In this document: positions 10,241 through 20,718 of the stretch, in pieces | Layout: the number at the start of each line of letters is the position of its first letter | How positions within the stretch are numbered: position 1 is the stretch's first letter | Source of the DNA: Hofstenia miamia | Lineage: Eukaryota > Xenacoelomorpha > Acoela | Direction: 5' to 3' | DNA: 64,000 nucleotides | Assembly: GCA_004352715.1 (NCBI GenBank) | Contig: SCFE01000011.1 | Span: forward strand, 2,129,669 to 2,193,668 | The notes under the pieces: generated by a model | The model's input: the letters and a program-made list of their open reading frames with translations, nothing else | What the model was told of the DNA's origin: nothing | Database searches by the model: none | Made by a program: the position numbers and the translations under genes

Positions 10241-11078
10241 ATGAAATTAATTAATGCTAGTCAGTCAGTGAGTTATTTGAAGGCACTTAAGGAAGTGATG
10301 CACGGCCAAAATTTTTGTGCCAAACTATTTTACATAATGGCTTGGCACATAAATCCACGATCACCCCTTCCAACTTCTCGTATAATCTGATTATATTTGT
10401 AGATTTAATATATGTTAAGATTACATCCATTTATTGTTTTGTTTACTTTTATAATTTAACTTTAAATATGAATCAGAACATTTTTTGAAGTACAATTATA
10501 AGGAACTCTATTTGTTAAGTATTAACATTAAATCATGGTAATGCATTGAATGTCACAAAATGTTACATATTGTTCTGAAAAAACATATTTCTGAATATAT
10601 AAATTCACAAATCATCTGGGTCATCAGTAATAGTAAAACATTAACCTAATGAAGTACAGCTAAGCGGTGTCTTATAGTATTTATTAATACTTACAATCAA
10701 CACCTTTCACTGTGGTTACATCAATTGCGTAGCGCCCTATCTTCCTCTTGAATAAGGTAGTTAATTCGAGAAAAAAATTAATCAAATGAATATTCATTCT
10801 GGAGTAATTATGCACATAGCTCTCGCAGTAATGTAGGTGCGCAAATTGTGCACACATGTGTAGTTATAATTAGAGTGTGACACAGAGGTGATAATCGGCC
10901 GATAAATTAAGCCTAAGCCTAAAATTAGTTTTGTAATTTTCGGTTTGCTAAACCTAATGTTGTGTTAATAATTTTTAAAATAAAATTTCAGGTTTAATTA
11001 TTTTACACATTATGTATTATGCTATTTTACTACGAGGTTTATGTTGTGTTGATAATGAAGCTAATCTTTATTATTATT
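10241..11078. other. No gene recognised
   Basis: AT-rich DNA, probably remains of the P-like element or an intron of it, up to the hAT insertion. It ends in a short (ATT)n tract at 11068-11080. I find no convincing ORF. Confidence 0.4.
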
Positions 11079-11326
11079 ATTAGGTTCAGACACTGGAAAT
11101 AATTTATTGAAATATATTTTGAACCAAAAATAATTTCTTTTTATTTTAAGAACAAAAAATAAATAATTGCAATTATTATTATTTTTTTTGCAATTATTTT
11201 CAAAATTACAGCACACAAGATAAAAACATTATTCAATGATTTTCAACAGTTACTCAGCAGTTTCTTTATTGATAACCAAATCCAGCACTGAGGAATCCCA
11301 AAATCGCCTGTTAACCTTCTCCAGTA

Positions 11327-11698
11327 GTGGTGAATGAGCGAATTGCTATCAGCAATTCTATATTAGGTGAAAATTTGGCTCAAGATGAAACCAATATTCT
11401 AGCGTCTGTTTTTGGAGAAAATGAAATTTCTGTTGTTCCTGATCAGCCAAACTCGCTTAACTTTGCTGAAGTTGCTTTGAAAAAAAAGAAAGTCTCTGCT
11501 TCATGTCATTTAAGTTGGGTGCCGCCAACTTCCAACCTGGTCGAGCGTCTGTTCAGTTCAGCTAAGCAAGTCATGAGCCCACATCGCAAAAACATGACAC
11601 CCATGCATTTGGAAATCGTCATATTCTTGAAGGTTAACAGGCGATTTAGGGATTCCTCAGTGCTGGATTTGGTTATCAATAAAGAAACTGCCGAGTAA
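11327..11698 (+). pseudogene. hAT transposase C-terminal dimerisation domain
   Basis: The 123-codon frame contains SWVPPTSNLVERLFSSAKQV followed by MSPHRKNMTPMHLEIVIFLK. This is the hAT family dimerisation signature (S...ERLFS.A..v....R..m.p...e...fLK.N). It ends NKETAE just before the TIR. The first ~35 residues may be the tail of the catalytic region. It lies in opposite orientation to the N-terminal exon of the same element, so it is disconnected and presumably dead. Confidence 0.8.
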
Positions 11699-11861
11699 CT
11701 GTTGAAAATCGTTGAATAATGTTTTTATCTTGTGTGCTGTAATTTTGAAAATAATTGCAAAAAAAATAATAATAATTGCAATTCTTTATTTTTTGTTCTT
11801 AAAATAAAAATAATTTATTTTTGGTTCAAAATATATTTCAATAAATTATTTCCAGTGTCTG

Positions 11862-12163
11862 CTGTCCGGAAAATTGAAGCAGTGGTTGTCGGTAACAATC
11901 CAATCGATCCAGTTATAAAGCAGGTTTGCTTTTTTGTACGCTTTCCAGTTCGAAGCAGTTTCAATACAAGCATTTTGTAAACCACTTTTGTCTGACAACT
12001 CTTTTAGATAATTCGGGTGATCGACGGTAATATGGTTTAAAAGGTTTGCATACCCTGTATTCGGGCGTTGTTTGCATTTACGGCCGCACTTGCAAACATA
12101 CTCCCCTTTTTGAACTTCCGTAAAATAATGCTCAACGATCTGCTTATTCATTCGTGGAGGCAT
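11862..12163 (-). pseudogene. hAT transposase N-terminus with BED zinc finger
   Basis: Starts MPPRMNKQIVEHYFTEVQ at 12163. YVCKCGRKCKQRPNTG...ANLLNHITVDHP has the Cys pair and the downstream His pair of a BED finger, the DNA-binding module of many hAT transposases. The frame runs to ...DNHCFNFPDS and is cut at 11861 by the misplaced terminal repeat. The rest of the catalytic domain is absent. The start is reasonable because no earlier Met lies in the frame and the TIR is about 460 bases upstream. Confidence 0.75.
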
Positions 12164-12237
12164 ATTGATATGCTAGCACTCAAATTGTTAGTCACAATGC
12201 TATACGCAATGCAGAACTGAATATTTCTAGTTGCGCC

Positions 12238-12303
12238 NNNNNNNNNNNNNNNNNNNNNNNNNNNNNNNNNNNNNNNNNNNNNNNNNNNNNNNNNNNNNNN
12301 NNN
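12238..12303. other. Assembly gap between identical flanks (66 N)
   Basis: The ~30 bases before the gap (AATGCAGAACTGAATATTTC...) are repeated right after it. The gap most likely represents no missing DNA, only two overlapping contig ends that were not joined. Confidence 0.85.
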
Positions 12304-12626
12304 AATGCAGAACTGAATATTTCTAGTTGCGCCTGATTGGTTGGTTGTTTGCAACGCTGATGATGCAGTTTGCACAGCCACCGCAGGTTGACTGCTAATG
12401 CACTGAATAACGTGAGAGCTAGCAACGAGCCTTGTCTGTAAACAAATAAATTGTGCCTCAGCGATAAAAATGCCAAATTCCCAGGCAGGCAAAAGAACCA
12501 TATATTCAGTGACAGAAAAGCACAATTATTTTGAAATTATTTTTTCCCAAAAATAAATTATTTTTATTTTCTGTTGGTAAAATAAATTATTTCAATAAAA
12601 TTATTTATTTCCAGTGTCTGATTAGG

Positions 12627-12929
12627 TTAGAGCGTAAATTGTGGCTTTTGTTTGACCCAGTTCATTTTGAAAAGTCAATTAGGAATAATTTTTTAACTGA
12701 GAAACACCAGCAATTGCAGTTTGTTTTGCAAGGCGATTCTTCAAATATCAAAATTACGAAATGGTCACACTTAAACAAACTCTGTGAAAGTGAAAGAAAC
12801 GCAAAGATTACACTGTCAAAACTAACAGCCCCTTCAGTCAATCCAAGCAATATAGAAAAACAAAATGTTAAACTGCTTCTTAATGTCTTCTTGAAGAGTA
12901 TCATAAATTTGAAAAATGATAATGTTTAG
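12627..12929 (+). pseudogene. P-element/THAP9-like transposase fragment
   Basis: The frame reads WLLFDPVHFEKSIRNNFL, then ITKWSHLNKLCESERNAK, then LSKLTAPSVNPSNIEKQNVK with LLLNVFLKS. This matches the P-element-type transposase block (DP.HLLK.IRNN....W..i..LY........L..KLT..Hi.P....KM.V..A.QvfS.sV) also kept in THAP9. Only about 100 residues survive and the THAP domain is not visible. The sequence before it is interrupted by the hAT at 11087-12620, whose right target duplication is its first bases. Confidence 0.75.
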
Positions 12930-12981
12930 AAGAGTCATTATTTTCAATTCACTTATTTGTATATATTTATAAATCTTTTTT

Positions 12982-13113
12982 GATTTAAGAGGTATTTGAA
13001 ATTTCGTTTATATAAATAAAATCAGCCCTCAAGTTTTCAGGAATATTTTCGGCTGGATGGCCTTTTATATAAATCGCTCTTGCATTTAGGCTTTCGTATT
13101 CTGGATAAAAAAA
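12982..13113 (-). other. Short coding-like ORF, unassigned (43 codons)
   Basis: On the minus strand ATG at about 13110 opens MFFYPEYESLNARAIYIKG and ends ...IYINEISNTS before TAA. Its composition looks coding and it abuts the LINE tail. It could be an exon fragment split by the LINE insertion. I do not recognise a family. Confidence 0.25.
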
Positions 13114-13129
13114 CATTCTAGATAGATAA

Positions 13130-13600
13130 GATAAGATATTCTTTATTCAGATAAATATTGACAATTAATAACTGGTAATCTATCTGAATAGCGTCGAAAA
13201 ATATACAATCATACGTAATACATACAAAACAAAAAATATCTATACAATAAATCTACCAGGCTAGGGAAAAATTACTAATGAGAGATTTAAAGTACGGGTT
13301 GTTGAGTAATCATAATTGTAAAATTTATATCCTAGCCATGATTTACCTGAGATATACTGTTGTTTAAGTTAAATTTTAAATTTCCTTTTAAAAACGCTTA
13401 ATTTTTCAATGTTTTTTATTTCTTTAGGCAATGAATTCCAAGTTCGGATAGCGGTATTAATGAATGATTCTTTCATAATTTTTTGTCTATATCTAATACA
13501 TGTAAAATGTTTTGAACTAGATAAGAGAAAAAGAATTTTGCAAAATAAAAATGAATATTATTAGAACAAGAATATATTTCCCAATATAAGATAGAAATGT
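13130..13600 (-). mobile_element. 5'-truncated LINE with (TTATC)n-type tail
   Basis: On the minus strand this is the end of a LINE reverse-transcriptase ORF and its 3' UTR, finishing with AATAAA and TATCTTATC repeats at 13130-13150. It is homologous along its length to 34620-35040. The coding remnant reads like RTWNSLPKEIKN...FKKHLK. It lies on the same strand just downstream of the monooxygenase gene and could be part of its 3' transcript. Confidence 0.75.
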
Positions 13601-13622
13601 AACTATTTATATCGTTTGAACT

Positions 13623-14888
13623 TTAGCTGTCATCAAAGTCCTTTAAGCTCTTATGTTCATATTCAAGGTGCTTTCCGGCCAACAAGAAGGGAATGAAATG
13701 ATTTGTGTATTTTCTATGCCGCTTGCTAACAATTTTGTGAGGGCAGAAAGTCTGCAAATGGTCATAATAATTGAAATGGAAGTCAACGACTCCAATGATG
13801 CTGATCTCCTTTGGAAGATTATTATACCATTCTTCGATTGACTTTTCCATTTCTTCTTCGCTTGGCAGATTTGTTAAGTTTTTGTTTAACATATTTGCAA
13901 TGTAATGACCTTGACCGTAGCTCGAAAACTTTGGATGAAACGAGTAAAATGCGCCTACGAATGTCAACTCGGGATATTTTGTATGGACAATTGCGTCATA
14001 TAGATGGGGAAATGCCACTGTTCTATTTTCTGGTCGCAATTTGGGCTCCAAAAATGGATATTCACAGAGGTACCCGGTACAAGCAATCACAGTATCAAAT
14101 TCTTCAGATATACCATTTTCAAAAATGATTTTCTTACCATCTACTGCTTTAATTGGACTTTGTACCATGGAATAGTTATCTGCCCATTTGTGCGTACAAT
14201 ACTTGGTAAATAGGGCAAGTTTCGAATTAATAACGACATTCGGTGCTCCAGCTTTATGAAGCAGAAGACTAATGTCAAGAGCAGAAATTCCACTACCAAT
14301 ACAAAGCACTCGATCATTGACATATAGGTTCGTGTCTTTTATATCCTTTGAATGAAAATATCTTCCAGCAAAATTTTCCAAGAGCTTATTTTCAGCTTTT
14401 GGCCATTTAGGAATGTTATAGCGACCAGCTGCGACTACCACAAAATCAAACTCTTCAGAAAATTCTTCATTTGTCGAAGTATTCTTAATTTCTAGTTTAA
14501 ATCCCCTTTGTAACTTTTTCACGCTTTTTATATAATGATAAAATTTGATGTATTTGTAGAGATCGTACTCTTCTGCTAGTTGATTGTTGGCCTCCAAATA
14601 TCTTTCCCAGCTAACATACTTTGCCTCATCTTTGAAATAATCAGTAAAGGGAAGTTCTACTAAATCATTTGGCGTATTGGTCATCAGATTGCGGTATATA
14701 GGACTATGTACTGGAAGACCATCAGACGAATCAGTTCCGACATCTTCAGAAAAGTTCCACAAACCGCCCACTTTTCCCATTCTTTCATAGACCCCGAACT
14801 CATATTTTTCTAAGTTCAATGATTCTTGGAAAGCCAATGCGGTGTGCAAACCTCCAAACCCCGCCCCGATCACTGCAATTTTCTTCAT
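13623..14888 (-). CDS. Flavin-containing monooxygenase (FMO) family protein
   Basis: An intact, intronless 421-residue ORF. FMOs use FAD and NADPH to oxygenate nitrogen or sulfur atoms of small molecules. The FAD-binding motif GAGFGG is at residues 8-13, with acidic E35 closing the fold. The LMTNTP segment near residue 70 holds the conserved Asn. The FMO signature F-x-G-x3-H-S is at 173-180 (FAGRYFHS). The NADPH motif GSGISA is at 198-203 and the ACTGY motif at 269-273. The length fits short invertebrate FMOs (about 420-450); vertebrate FMOs are longer with a C-terminal membrane anchor, which is absent here. An in-frame TAG lies 24 bases before the ATG, supporting this start. The substrate is unknown. 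A retro-copied origin is possible because there are no introns. Confidence 0.92.
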   Translation of the reverse strand: MKKIAVIGAGFGGLHTALAFQESLNLEKYEFGVYERMGKVGGLWNFSEDVGTDSSDGLPVHSPIYRNLMTNTPNDLVELPFTDYFKDEAKYVSWERYLEANNQLAEEYDLYKYIKFYHYIKSVKKLQRGFKLEIKNTSTNEEFSEEFDFVVVAAGRYNIPKWPKAENKLLENFAGRYFHSKDIKDTNLYVNDRVLCIGSGISALDISLLLHKAGAPNVVINSKLALFTKYCTHKWADNYSMVQSPIKAVDGKKIIFENGISEEFDTVIACTGYLCEYPFLEPKLRPENRTVAFPHLYDAIVHTKYPELTFVGAFYSFHPKFSSYGQGHYIANMLNKNLTNLPSEEEMEKSIEEWYNNLPKEISIIGVVDFHFNYYDHLQTFCPHKIVSKRHRKYTNHFIPFLLAGKHLEYEHKSLKDFDDS

Positions 14889-16262
14889 GTTACTAGAATT
14901 TTTGCTGCACTAAGCGGTTTAAACTAAAGAGAAAAACAAAAATAAATTTTAGCAAACGCAAATATTTACATTTTAATTTAGTGATTTAAGAACAATTTGA
15001 CAATGTTATTGTAAAGCTAAAATTGTCCGTTTGCAATGTTTAGAAACCAAATAAGGAATGTCAAGAGAACTTTGACTGTAAATTTACAATTTTTCATAGT
15101 TAATCAAAAACTAAGCATTAATATAAAATTAGATAAATAATTGTGCATTAAAATAAGTTTAATTAAAATTATTTAATATGTTATTGTATAATCATTAATG
15201 GAATGACTAACAGCACTTTAAGATTCCTCATGCAAAATGGTTAATTTTGATATTTACTTATCAATATTTATTGCAAGTGGTATTTGTTAAACATCAATAA
15301 CAAGGCATTGTCCACTTCAAGGTAGTGCTGCTTAAATGACAAATTATAATATGAGCAGTATTAATGTTGAAAATACGTCAAAAAGCTGTACTCAAGTTGA
15401 AAATTTTTCCATATTTACAAAGTGTTTTCTCCAAGCCTATTACTAAATTTATCTTGGGGCATGGGTAGGCCTATTGGGGATCATACTTTAATGCAATTTT
15501 GAAAATTTCTAATAAAGCGTATTGCTGTGGCAGAGGTTGTTGAAAAGATTAACAGGTTTTCTTTGAAAATTTCGAATTTTTGGAAAAGATTTAAATCTCT
15601 GGGATGATTAAGGTTAATTTTTTTAGTAAGATTTTCTAAGTCAATTAGCAAATGCATATCATCATTTAGCAGGGAGGGTTTGTATAAGTACTAACTGTTA
15701 ATAAAGAGGCTCAAAAGGCATGTCTTCCAATTTTTCTGATTAAGTTTATTTAATTGATCTCAGGATTAGATTATGTAGAATTGGGTTACTTATTGCTCCT
15801 GTAGACGAAGATTGAGAACTATCAATTACTGCAATTTCAAGAATTTGCAGAATTCTAAAAAAAATTTAAAGGTACTTTAGCGTTTATTTTTCAATCCTAG
15901 AGTAAATCGATGCTGCTTGTCCTAAAAATATAAATTTGTTGATCACTTCATTGTTAGAAGTTAATGAGTAATTACAATTTTGTTACACTGTGTAATGGAA
16001 TGTTTTGTGGTTTTCTGATTTTCTTATTGACCTCAGACAATCATTATGTAAGACATCATAAAGAAAGGTCCTTCAATTGTCTAAGGGAAATCAATTTGAC
16101 TTAATACCTCAGTAAACTTTGAAAAATACTGAAATTCGAATTATCAACTTAAAGAATTAATAAAAAATATAAAATGAGCTATGCATGTTTCTACAACCAA
16201 TTAAACGCTGGAACAGTATTTGTTTTATCTAGGGGATAGCTGCACCAGGCTAGATCAAACCG
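14889..16262. other. No gene recognised; 5' flank of the FMO gene
   Basis: AT-rich DNA with no credible ORF or known repeat. The promoter of the monooxygenase should lie near 14900-15100, but I see no clear TATA box. Confidence 0.4.
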
Positions 16263-16414
16263 CGATATCCCTAGTCGAAGTGGTATACATTGCTTGGAAA
16301 GCATAATATCATTGCTGGGATAACTATAATATCACTGATATTATATTTGGCAAGCAATGCAACCAATGATATTATACTTTCCAGGCAATGTATATCACAT
16401 TGACTAGGGTATCA
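16263..16414. mobile_element. Small hairpin MITE (about 150 bp)
   Basis: The left half (CGATATCCCTAGTCGAAGTG...) is the imperfect inverse of the right half (...CACATTGACTAGGGTATCAC). The axis is near 16340 and few bases are unpaired. No target duplication is clear. Confidence 0.6.
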
Positions 16415-16844
16415 CAGTAAGATACCCTAATTAGGCATTTCCTAAGCTCTTAAAATTTCTATTTCACTTAGTGGTCTCATAAAACCAATAAGTTTGAGGG
16501 TCGGAGTTAGAGTCAAACTAGGGTAACGATTTTCCAGTAAATACATGAAATATTTAGATATTTTAAAATTTTCATATATATATATATAAAATTTTAAAAT
16601 TTTAAAAAAAGAACAAAAGAATTACAAATAATGGAGGCTCTTTACATTAAGAACAAAAATAGAGAGCAATTAATGAATAATCAACCAAGTAATAACATCC
16701 TAAAAATATTTTAAGTACATGGATATTTATAGTTTTATGTACACTAGAAGCCAATGTAGTTTATTGTAAAATGTATATTGCCGCAATTTTGTTCTGACAA
16801 TGATTTTGAAAATCGAAAACGTTTAACGTGTGCTGTGTCCCTAT

Positions 16845-16845
<1 letters not shown>

Positions 16846-16881
<36 letters not shown>

Positions 16882-16946
16882 NNNNNNNNNNNNNNNNNNN
16901 NNNNNNNNNNNNNNNNNNNNNNNNNNNNNNNNNNNNNNNNNNNNNN

Positions 16947-16975
<29 letters not shown>
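16846..16975. repeat. (TA)n microsatellite around a 65-N gap
   Basis: Alternating TA on both sides of N's at 16882-16946. Apparent Tyr-Ile ORFs here are repeat translation. Confidence 0.9.
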
Positions 16976-16981
<6 letters not shown>

Positions 16982-17752
16982 AATTTTATGAAAAAAATCC
17001 ATTAATAGAAATGACTCATTTGAAAAATAAATCATATGATAATGCAGAAATTCATTATTTTCTTGTTTTTTCATATTAAATTATTCAAATATTTGTGAAG
17101 TGTGTAACTAAGTTGAAAGTATGTGTTTAACTTTACATACTAAAACACTGTAAATTATAAGAATCTATCAAAAAATGATCATCAATAGCATATATTTCCG
17201 TGTTGCACACTGCATAGTTGTTTCACTGTGCAATGACATTTTGACAGGGGGCGCTGTCGAACAATCAAATTGAAGATGTCTGCAACTAAACTCAATAATT
17301 TTTAGCACTTTTTTCCATTCAACCAAATCTTAAGACGTCCAAATTTATCTCAATTCTTTCAAACTTATCTTTTAATAAATATTAAATTTGAAAGATTTGA
17401 GATAAATTTGGAAGATTTGAATTTTGGTTGCTTGTGAAAAAAGTGGCTATCCATAGTGATAGAATTGACATTAATTTACTTGTAGTGATTGGTCAATAAG
17501 CATTGCATCCAAAAATAGCCTGTGTGTAGATACGCTGACCGATAAGTAGCTTTGCTTGTGATAAAAGCAGCACTGAAAAGTTTAATGGATGGATGGTTCA
17601 ACTTGATTATTTTAGACAATTTTAAGTTATAATTGAATTGCCATTAATGGTGTCCTAAAAAATTAATTAATGGCCATTTTGAAAACGTAAAATCTATTAG
17701 TGGCTTTGTGCATTAATGAAAGTTAATTTCCCCAATTAATTTTGAGCAACAC
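16976..17752. other. No gene recognised; one short inverted repeat
   Basis: Non-coding AT-rich sequence. A local inverted repeat at about 17338-17415 pairs CCAAATTTATCTCAA with its inverse around an AT-rich loop. Confidence 0.4.
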
Positions 17753-18771
17753 TATATATATATATATATATNNNNNNNNNNNNNNNNNNNNNNNNNNNNN
17801 NNNNNNNNNNNNNNNNNNNNNNNNNNNNNNNNNNNNNNNNNNNNNNNNNNNNNNNNNNNNNNNNNNNNNNNNNNNNNNNNNNNNNNNNNNNNNNNNNNNN
17901 NNNNNNNNNNNNNNNNNNNNNNNNNNNNNNNNNNNNNNNNNNNNNNNNNNNNNNNNNNNNNNNNNNNNNNNNNNNNNNNNNNNNNNNNNNNNNNNNNNNN
18001 NNNNNNNNNNNNNNNNNNNNNNNNNNNNNNNNNNNNNNNNNNNNNNNNNNNNNNNNNNNNNNNNNNNNNNNNNNNNNNNNNNNNNNNNNNNNNNNNNNNN
18101 NNNNNNNNNNNNNNNNNNNNNNNNNNNNNNNNNNNNNNNNNNNNNNNNNNNNNNNNNNNNNNNNNNNNNNNNNNNNNNNNNNNNNNNNNNNNNNNNNNNN
18201 NNNNNNNNNNNNNNNNNNNNNNNNNNNNNNNNNNNNNNNNNNNNNNNNNNNNNNNNNNNNNNNNNNNNNNNNNNNNNNNNNNNNNNNNNNNNNNNNNNNN
18301 NNNNNNNNNNNNNNNNNNNNNNNNNNNNNNNNNNNNNNNNNNNNNNNNNNNNNNNNNNNNNNNNNNNNNNNNNNNNNNNNNNNNNNNNNNNNNNNNNNNN
18401 NNNNNNNNNNNNNNNNNNNNNNNNNNNNNNNNNNNNNNNNNNNNNNNNNNNNNNNNNNNNNNNNNNNNNNNNNNNNNNNNNNNNNNNNNNNNNNNNNNNN
18501 NNNNNNNNNNNNNNNNNNNNNNNNNNNNNNNNNNNNNNNNNNNNNNNNNNNNNNNNNNNNNNNNNNNNNNNNNNNNNNNNNNNNNNNNNNNNNNNNNNNN
18601 NNNNNNNNNNNNNNNNNNNNNNNNNNNNNNNNNNNNNNNNNNNNNNNNNNNNNNNNNNNNNNNNNNNNNNNNNNNNNNNNNNNNNNNNNNNNNNNNNNNN
18701 NNNNNNNNNNNNNNNNNNNNNNNNNNNNNNNNNNNNNNNNNNNNNNNNNNNNNNNNNNNNNNNNNNNNNNN
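17753..18771. other. (TA)n tract and 1000-N assembly gap
   Basis: TA repeats run into N's at 17772-18771. The round size suggests a placeholder. Confidence 0.9.
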
Positions 18772-18947
18772 TCATTCACAAAATTGTCGGGTGATGTGGG
18801 CAGTGTGGGGTGGGGTGCCGTCTTGTTGCAGATGAGATAGTTCATAGATTCCTCCAACACACAGATTCTGATTGGATAAGATAATGTCTTTTTGTATTAT
18901 TGCTTAAATGCAGTAGTAATTTGAAACGTAGTGACTTATGGAACAGA

Positions 18948-18949
<2 letters not shown>

Positions 18950-19023
<74 letters not shown>

Positions 19024-19024
19024 G

Positions 19025-19061
<37 letters not shown>

Positions 19062-19062
19062 G
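18950..19062. repeat. (TA)n/(TATG)n microsatellite
   Basis: Long TA tract with an internal TATG/GTAT block at 19011-19030. The reading frame through it is a repeat artefact. Confidence 0.9.
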
Positions 19063-20629
19063 TATATAATATGAAACGACAATGAAATATATATAAAGTT
19101 ACTACTTAATCACGTGAAGAAATTCAAAGTACCTCTACAGATACGCTTCTCTTTTAAATAATATTGAAATATTCACGTGGATGTGAAACTACGACCAATT
19201 TCACACTTCGGTGAATCGATTTGTGCTTTCGGCAAACAGTGTGACATAAATCAATTCCAATTTTGTTTGTTGTTGAATTAGCAAACTTGCGAATTTATCA
19301 TTTTTTAAAATCAAGTGTCAGAATTGAATTTCGGGCGTGATTTCGATGAAATATTTTTAGTAGACATGAATAGCGCATAATTTGTAGAATGATACGACAT
19401 CCGCTACACGTCATTGAAATTCACTGTTGTGTTAATCGGATTTAGTAAAATCCTTTTTATGAAAAACAATTATACGAACTCTTTCCGGCACATAACTGGT
19501 AGCCCAAACTTTCATCTTTTATGTGATTGAGTGCATTTGAGAATGAATTGAATGCCATGCCACTAAATTTCCGTAAAAACTTTTCGCGGATGAAAATACA
19601 TTCCAAATACAAGCATAAAATGATCACGTTTTCTTTGATGTTAGTAGTTATGTTAATTGGTTTCTGCTCATTAGTCAATGCTATGGCAACAAATGTTCTC
19701 ACGTAAACCATCCGTTTCTTAGCTATGGTTCACTGCCTTGATAAATTAATGTAAAGATGTGCAAAATCTCTCCGCTATCCAAAAACTACATAACAAAACA
19801 TTATCATAGAGTCATGAATTTATAAAATCTGACAACTCAAGTTTTTGTGGAAAAACACTTAACGTTTACAAATTAAGTTGTCAACAGTTACTTAATCTGA
19901 TCTTCTATAATCGGAGGGTCACTCTCTGAATAGTTTCACACATTGCTTATAGAAAGAACTAAAGAGTTCAAGGTTGTGAAGCATGTACCTAGATTTTAAA
20001 TTTATTTTTGCGGATATTTCTTTAGGCAATAATTTGGGTGTCTATTGACTAATTTTTAATCAGTCAGGTTTGTAGAGCTGAACTTTAAATTTATGATTTA
20101 TTAATCTGGTTTTCTTACATTAAAATCTAATCAAACAATGTCTAAACGATGAGCTTTACTGTAGCAGACGAAAAAAGCCTTTATTCTCAAATTTCTTCGA
20201 GCAATATATAATGAAATCGATAACAAATTTGAATGAATAAATAAACTCTGAAATCGTCAGATAGTTCATTTTAGCATTAATTTGGTGTCTGCCACTGCCA
20301 CTAACAGTTAAAGCATTAAGTGAAAACTTAATGATCCCATTCAATAACTAAAAGCAATCGGTTGCAATCAAAATAGCAAAATGTGTGACATTAGCATTTT
20401 CAGTTATAATAATTTGACTACGATAAATTCAAGGCTAGAGATTTTTAAAACAAGTATAGTTCTTTAGTATATGCAGCATTCTTGTCTCTTTATTATTGGG
20501 TTACCATGGAATTAAGGTGTTGTGGTGCTGCCAGACTTGTTGATGAAGTATCCGTTGGCTAGATTGTTCATAATTCAAGTGTTGAACTTGAAAATAGTTG
20601 AAATGTTCATTATTTTATTGTACATAGTA
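19063..20629. other. No gene recognised
   Basis: AT-rich DNA. Short open frames (for example 19457-19711) lack recognisable motifs or splice-supported extensions. Confidence 0.4.
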
Positions 20630-20718
20630 GTTAATGACGCTATTCATTTGAAATATCAGTGAAATATTGTAAAAAAATCAAATGAATATAGATTATCTTA
20701 TCTTATCTTATCTTATCC
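20630..20718 (+). mobile_element. Very short LINE 3' end with (TTATC)n tail
   Basis: AATGACGCTATTCATTTGAA followed by ...AATATAGATTATC and four more TTATC units matches, in plus orientation, the last ~90 bases of the LINE tails at 13130 and 34620. This is a dead-on-arrival insertion. Confidence 0.7.

Larger units (their letters stand above)
11087..12620 (-). mobile_element. Rearranged hAT transposon with perfect 8-bp TSD
   Basis: Ends CAGACACTGGAAATAATTTA (11087) and ...TTTCCAGTGTCTG (12620) are inverted repeats. They are flanked by ATTAGGTT at both sides (11079-11086 and 12621-12628), an exact 8-bp hAT target duplication. A third copy of the terminus, in the right-hand orientation, sits inside at 11852-11861. 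The left ~235 bases recur inverted at about 11630-11861. The BED-finger exon points left (minus) while the C-terminal transposase exon points right (plus), so the 3' part has been duplicated and inverted. The copy cannot encode a full transposase. Confidence 0.85.

Noticed and set aside
11732-11980. 82-codon plus-strand ORF
   Set aside because: Lies in the hAT terminal arm and antisense to the BED-finger frame.
13653-14213. Plus-strand ORFs opposite the FMO gene
   Set aside because: They overlap the intact monooxygenase frame in antisense and have no recognisable features.
16778-17074. Tyr-Ile repeat proteins on both strands
   Set aside because: Translations of (TA)n across a gap; no coding evidence.
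17723-18860. Long ORFs of 350-374 codons
   Set aside because: They consist almost wholly of N's from the 1000-base gap.
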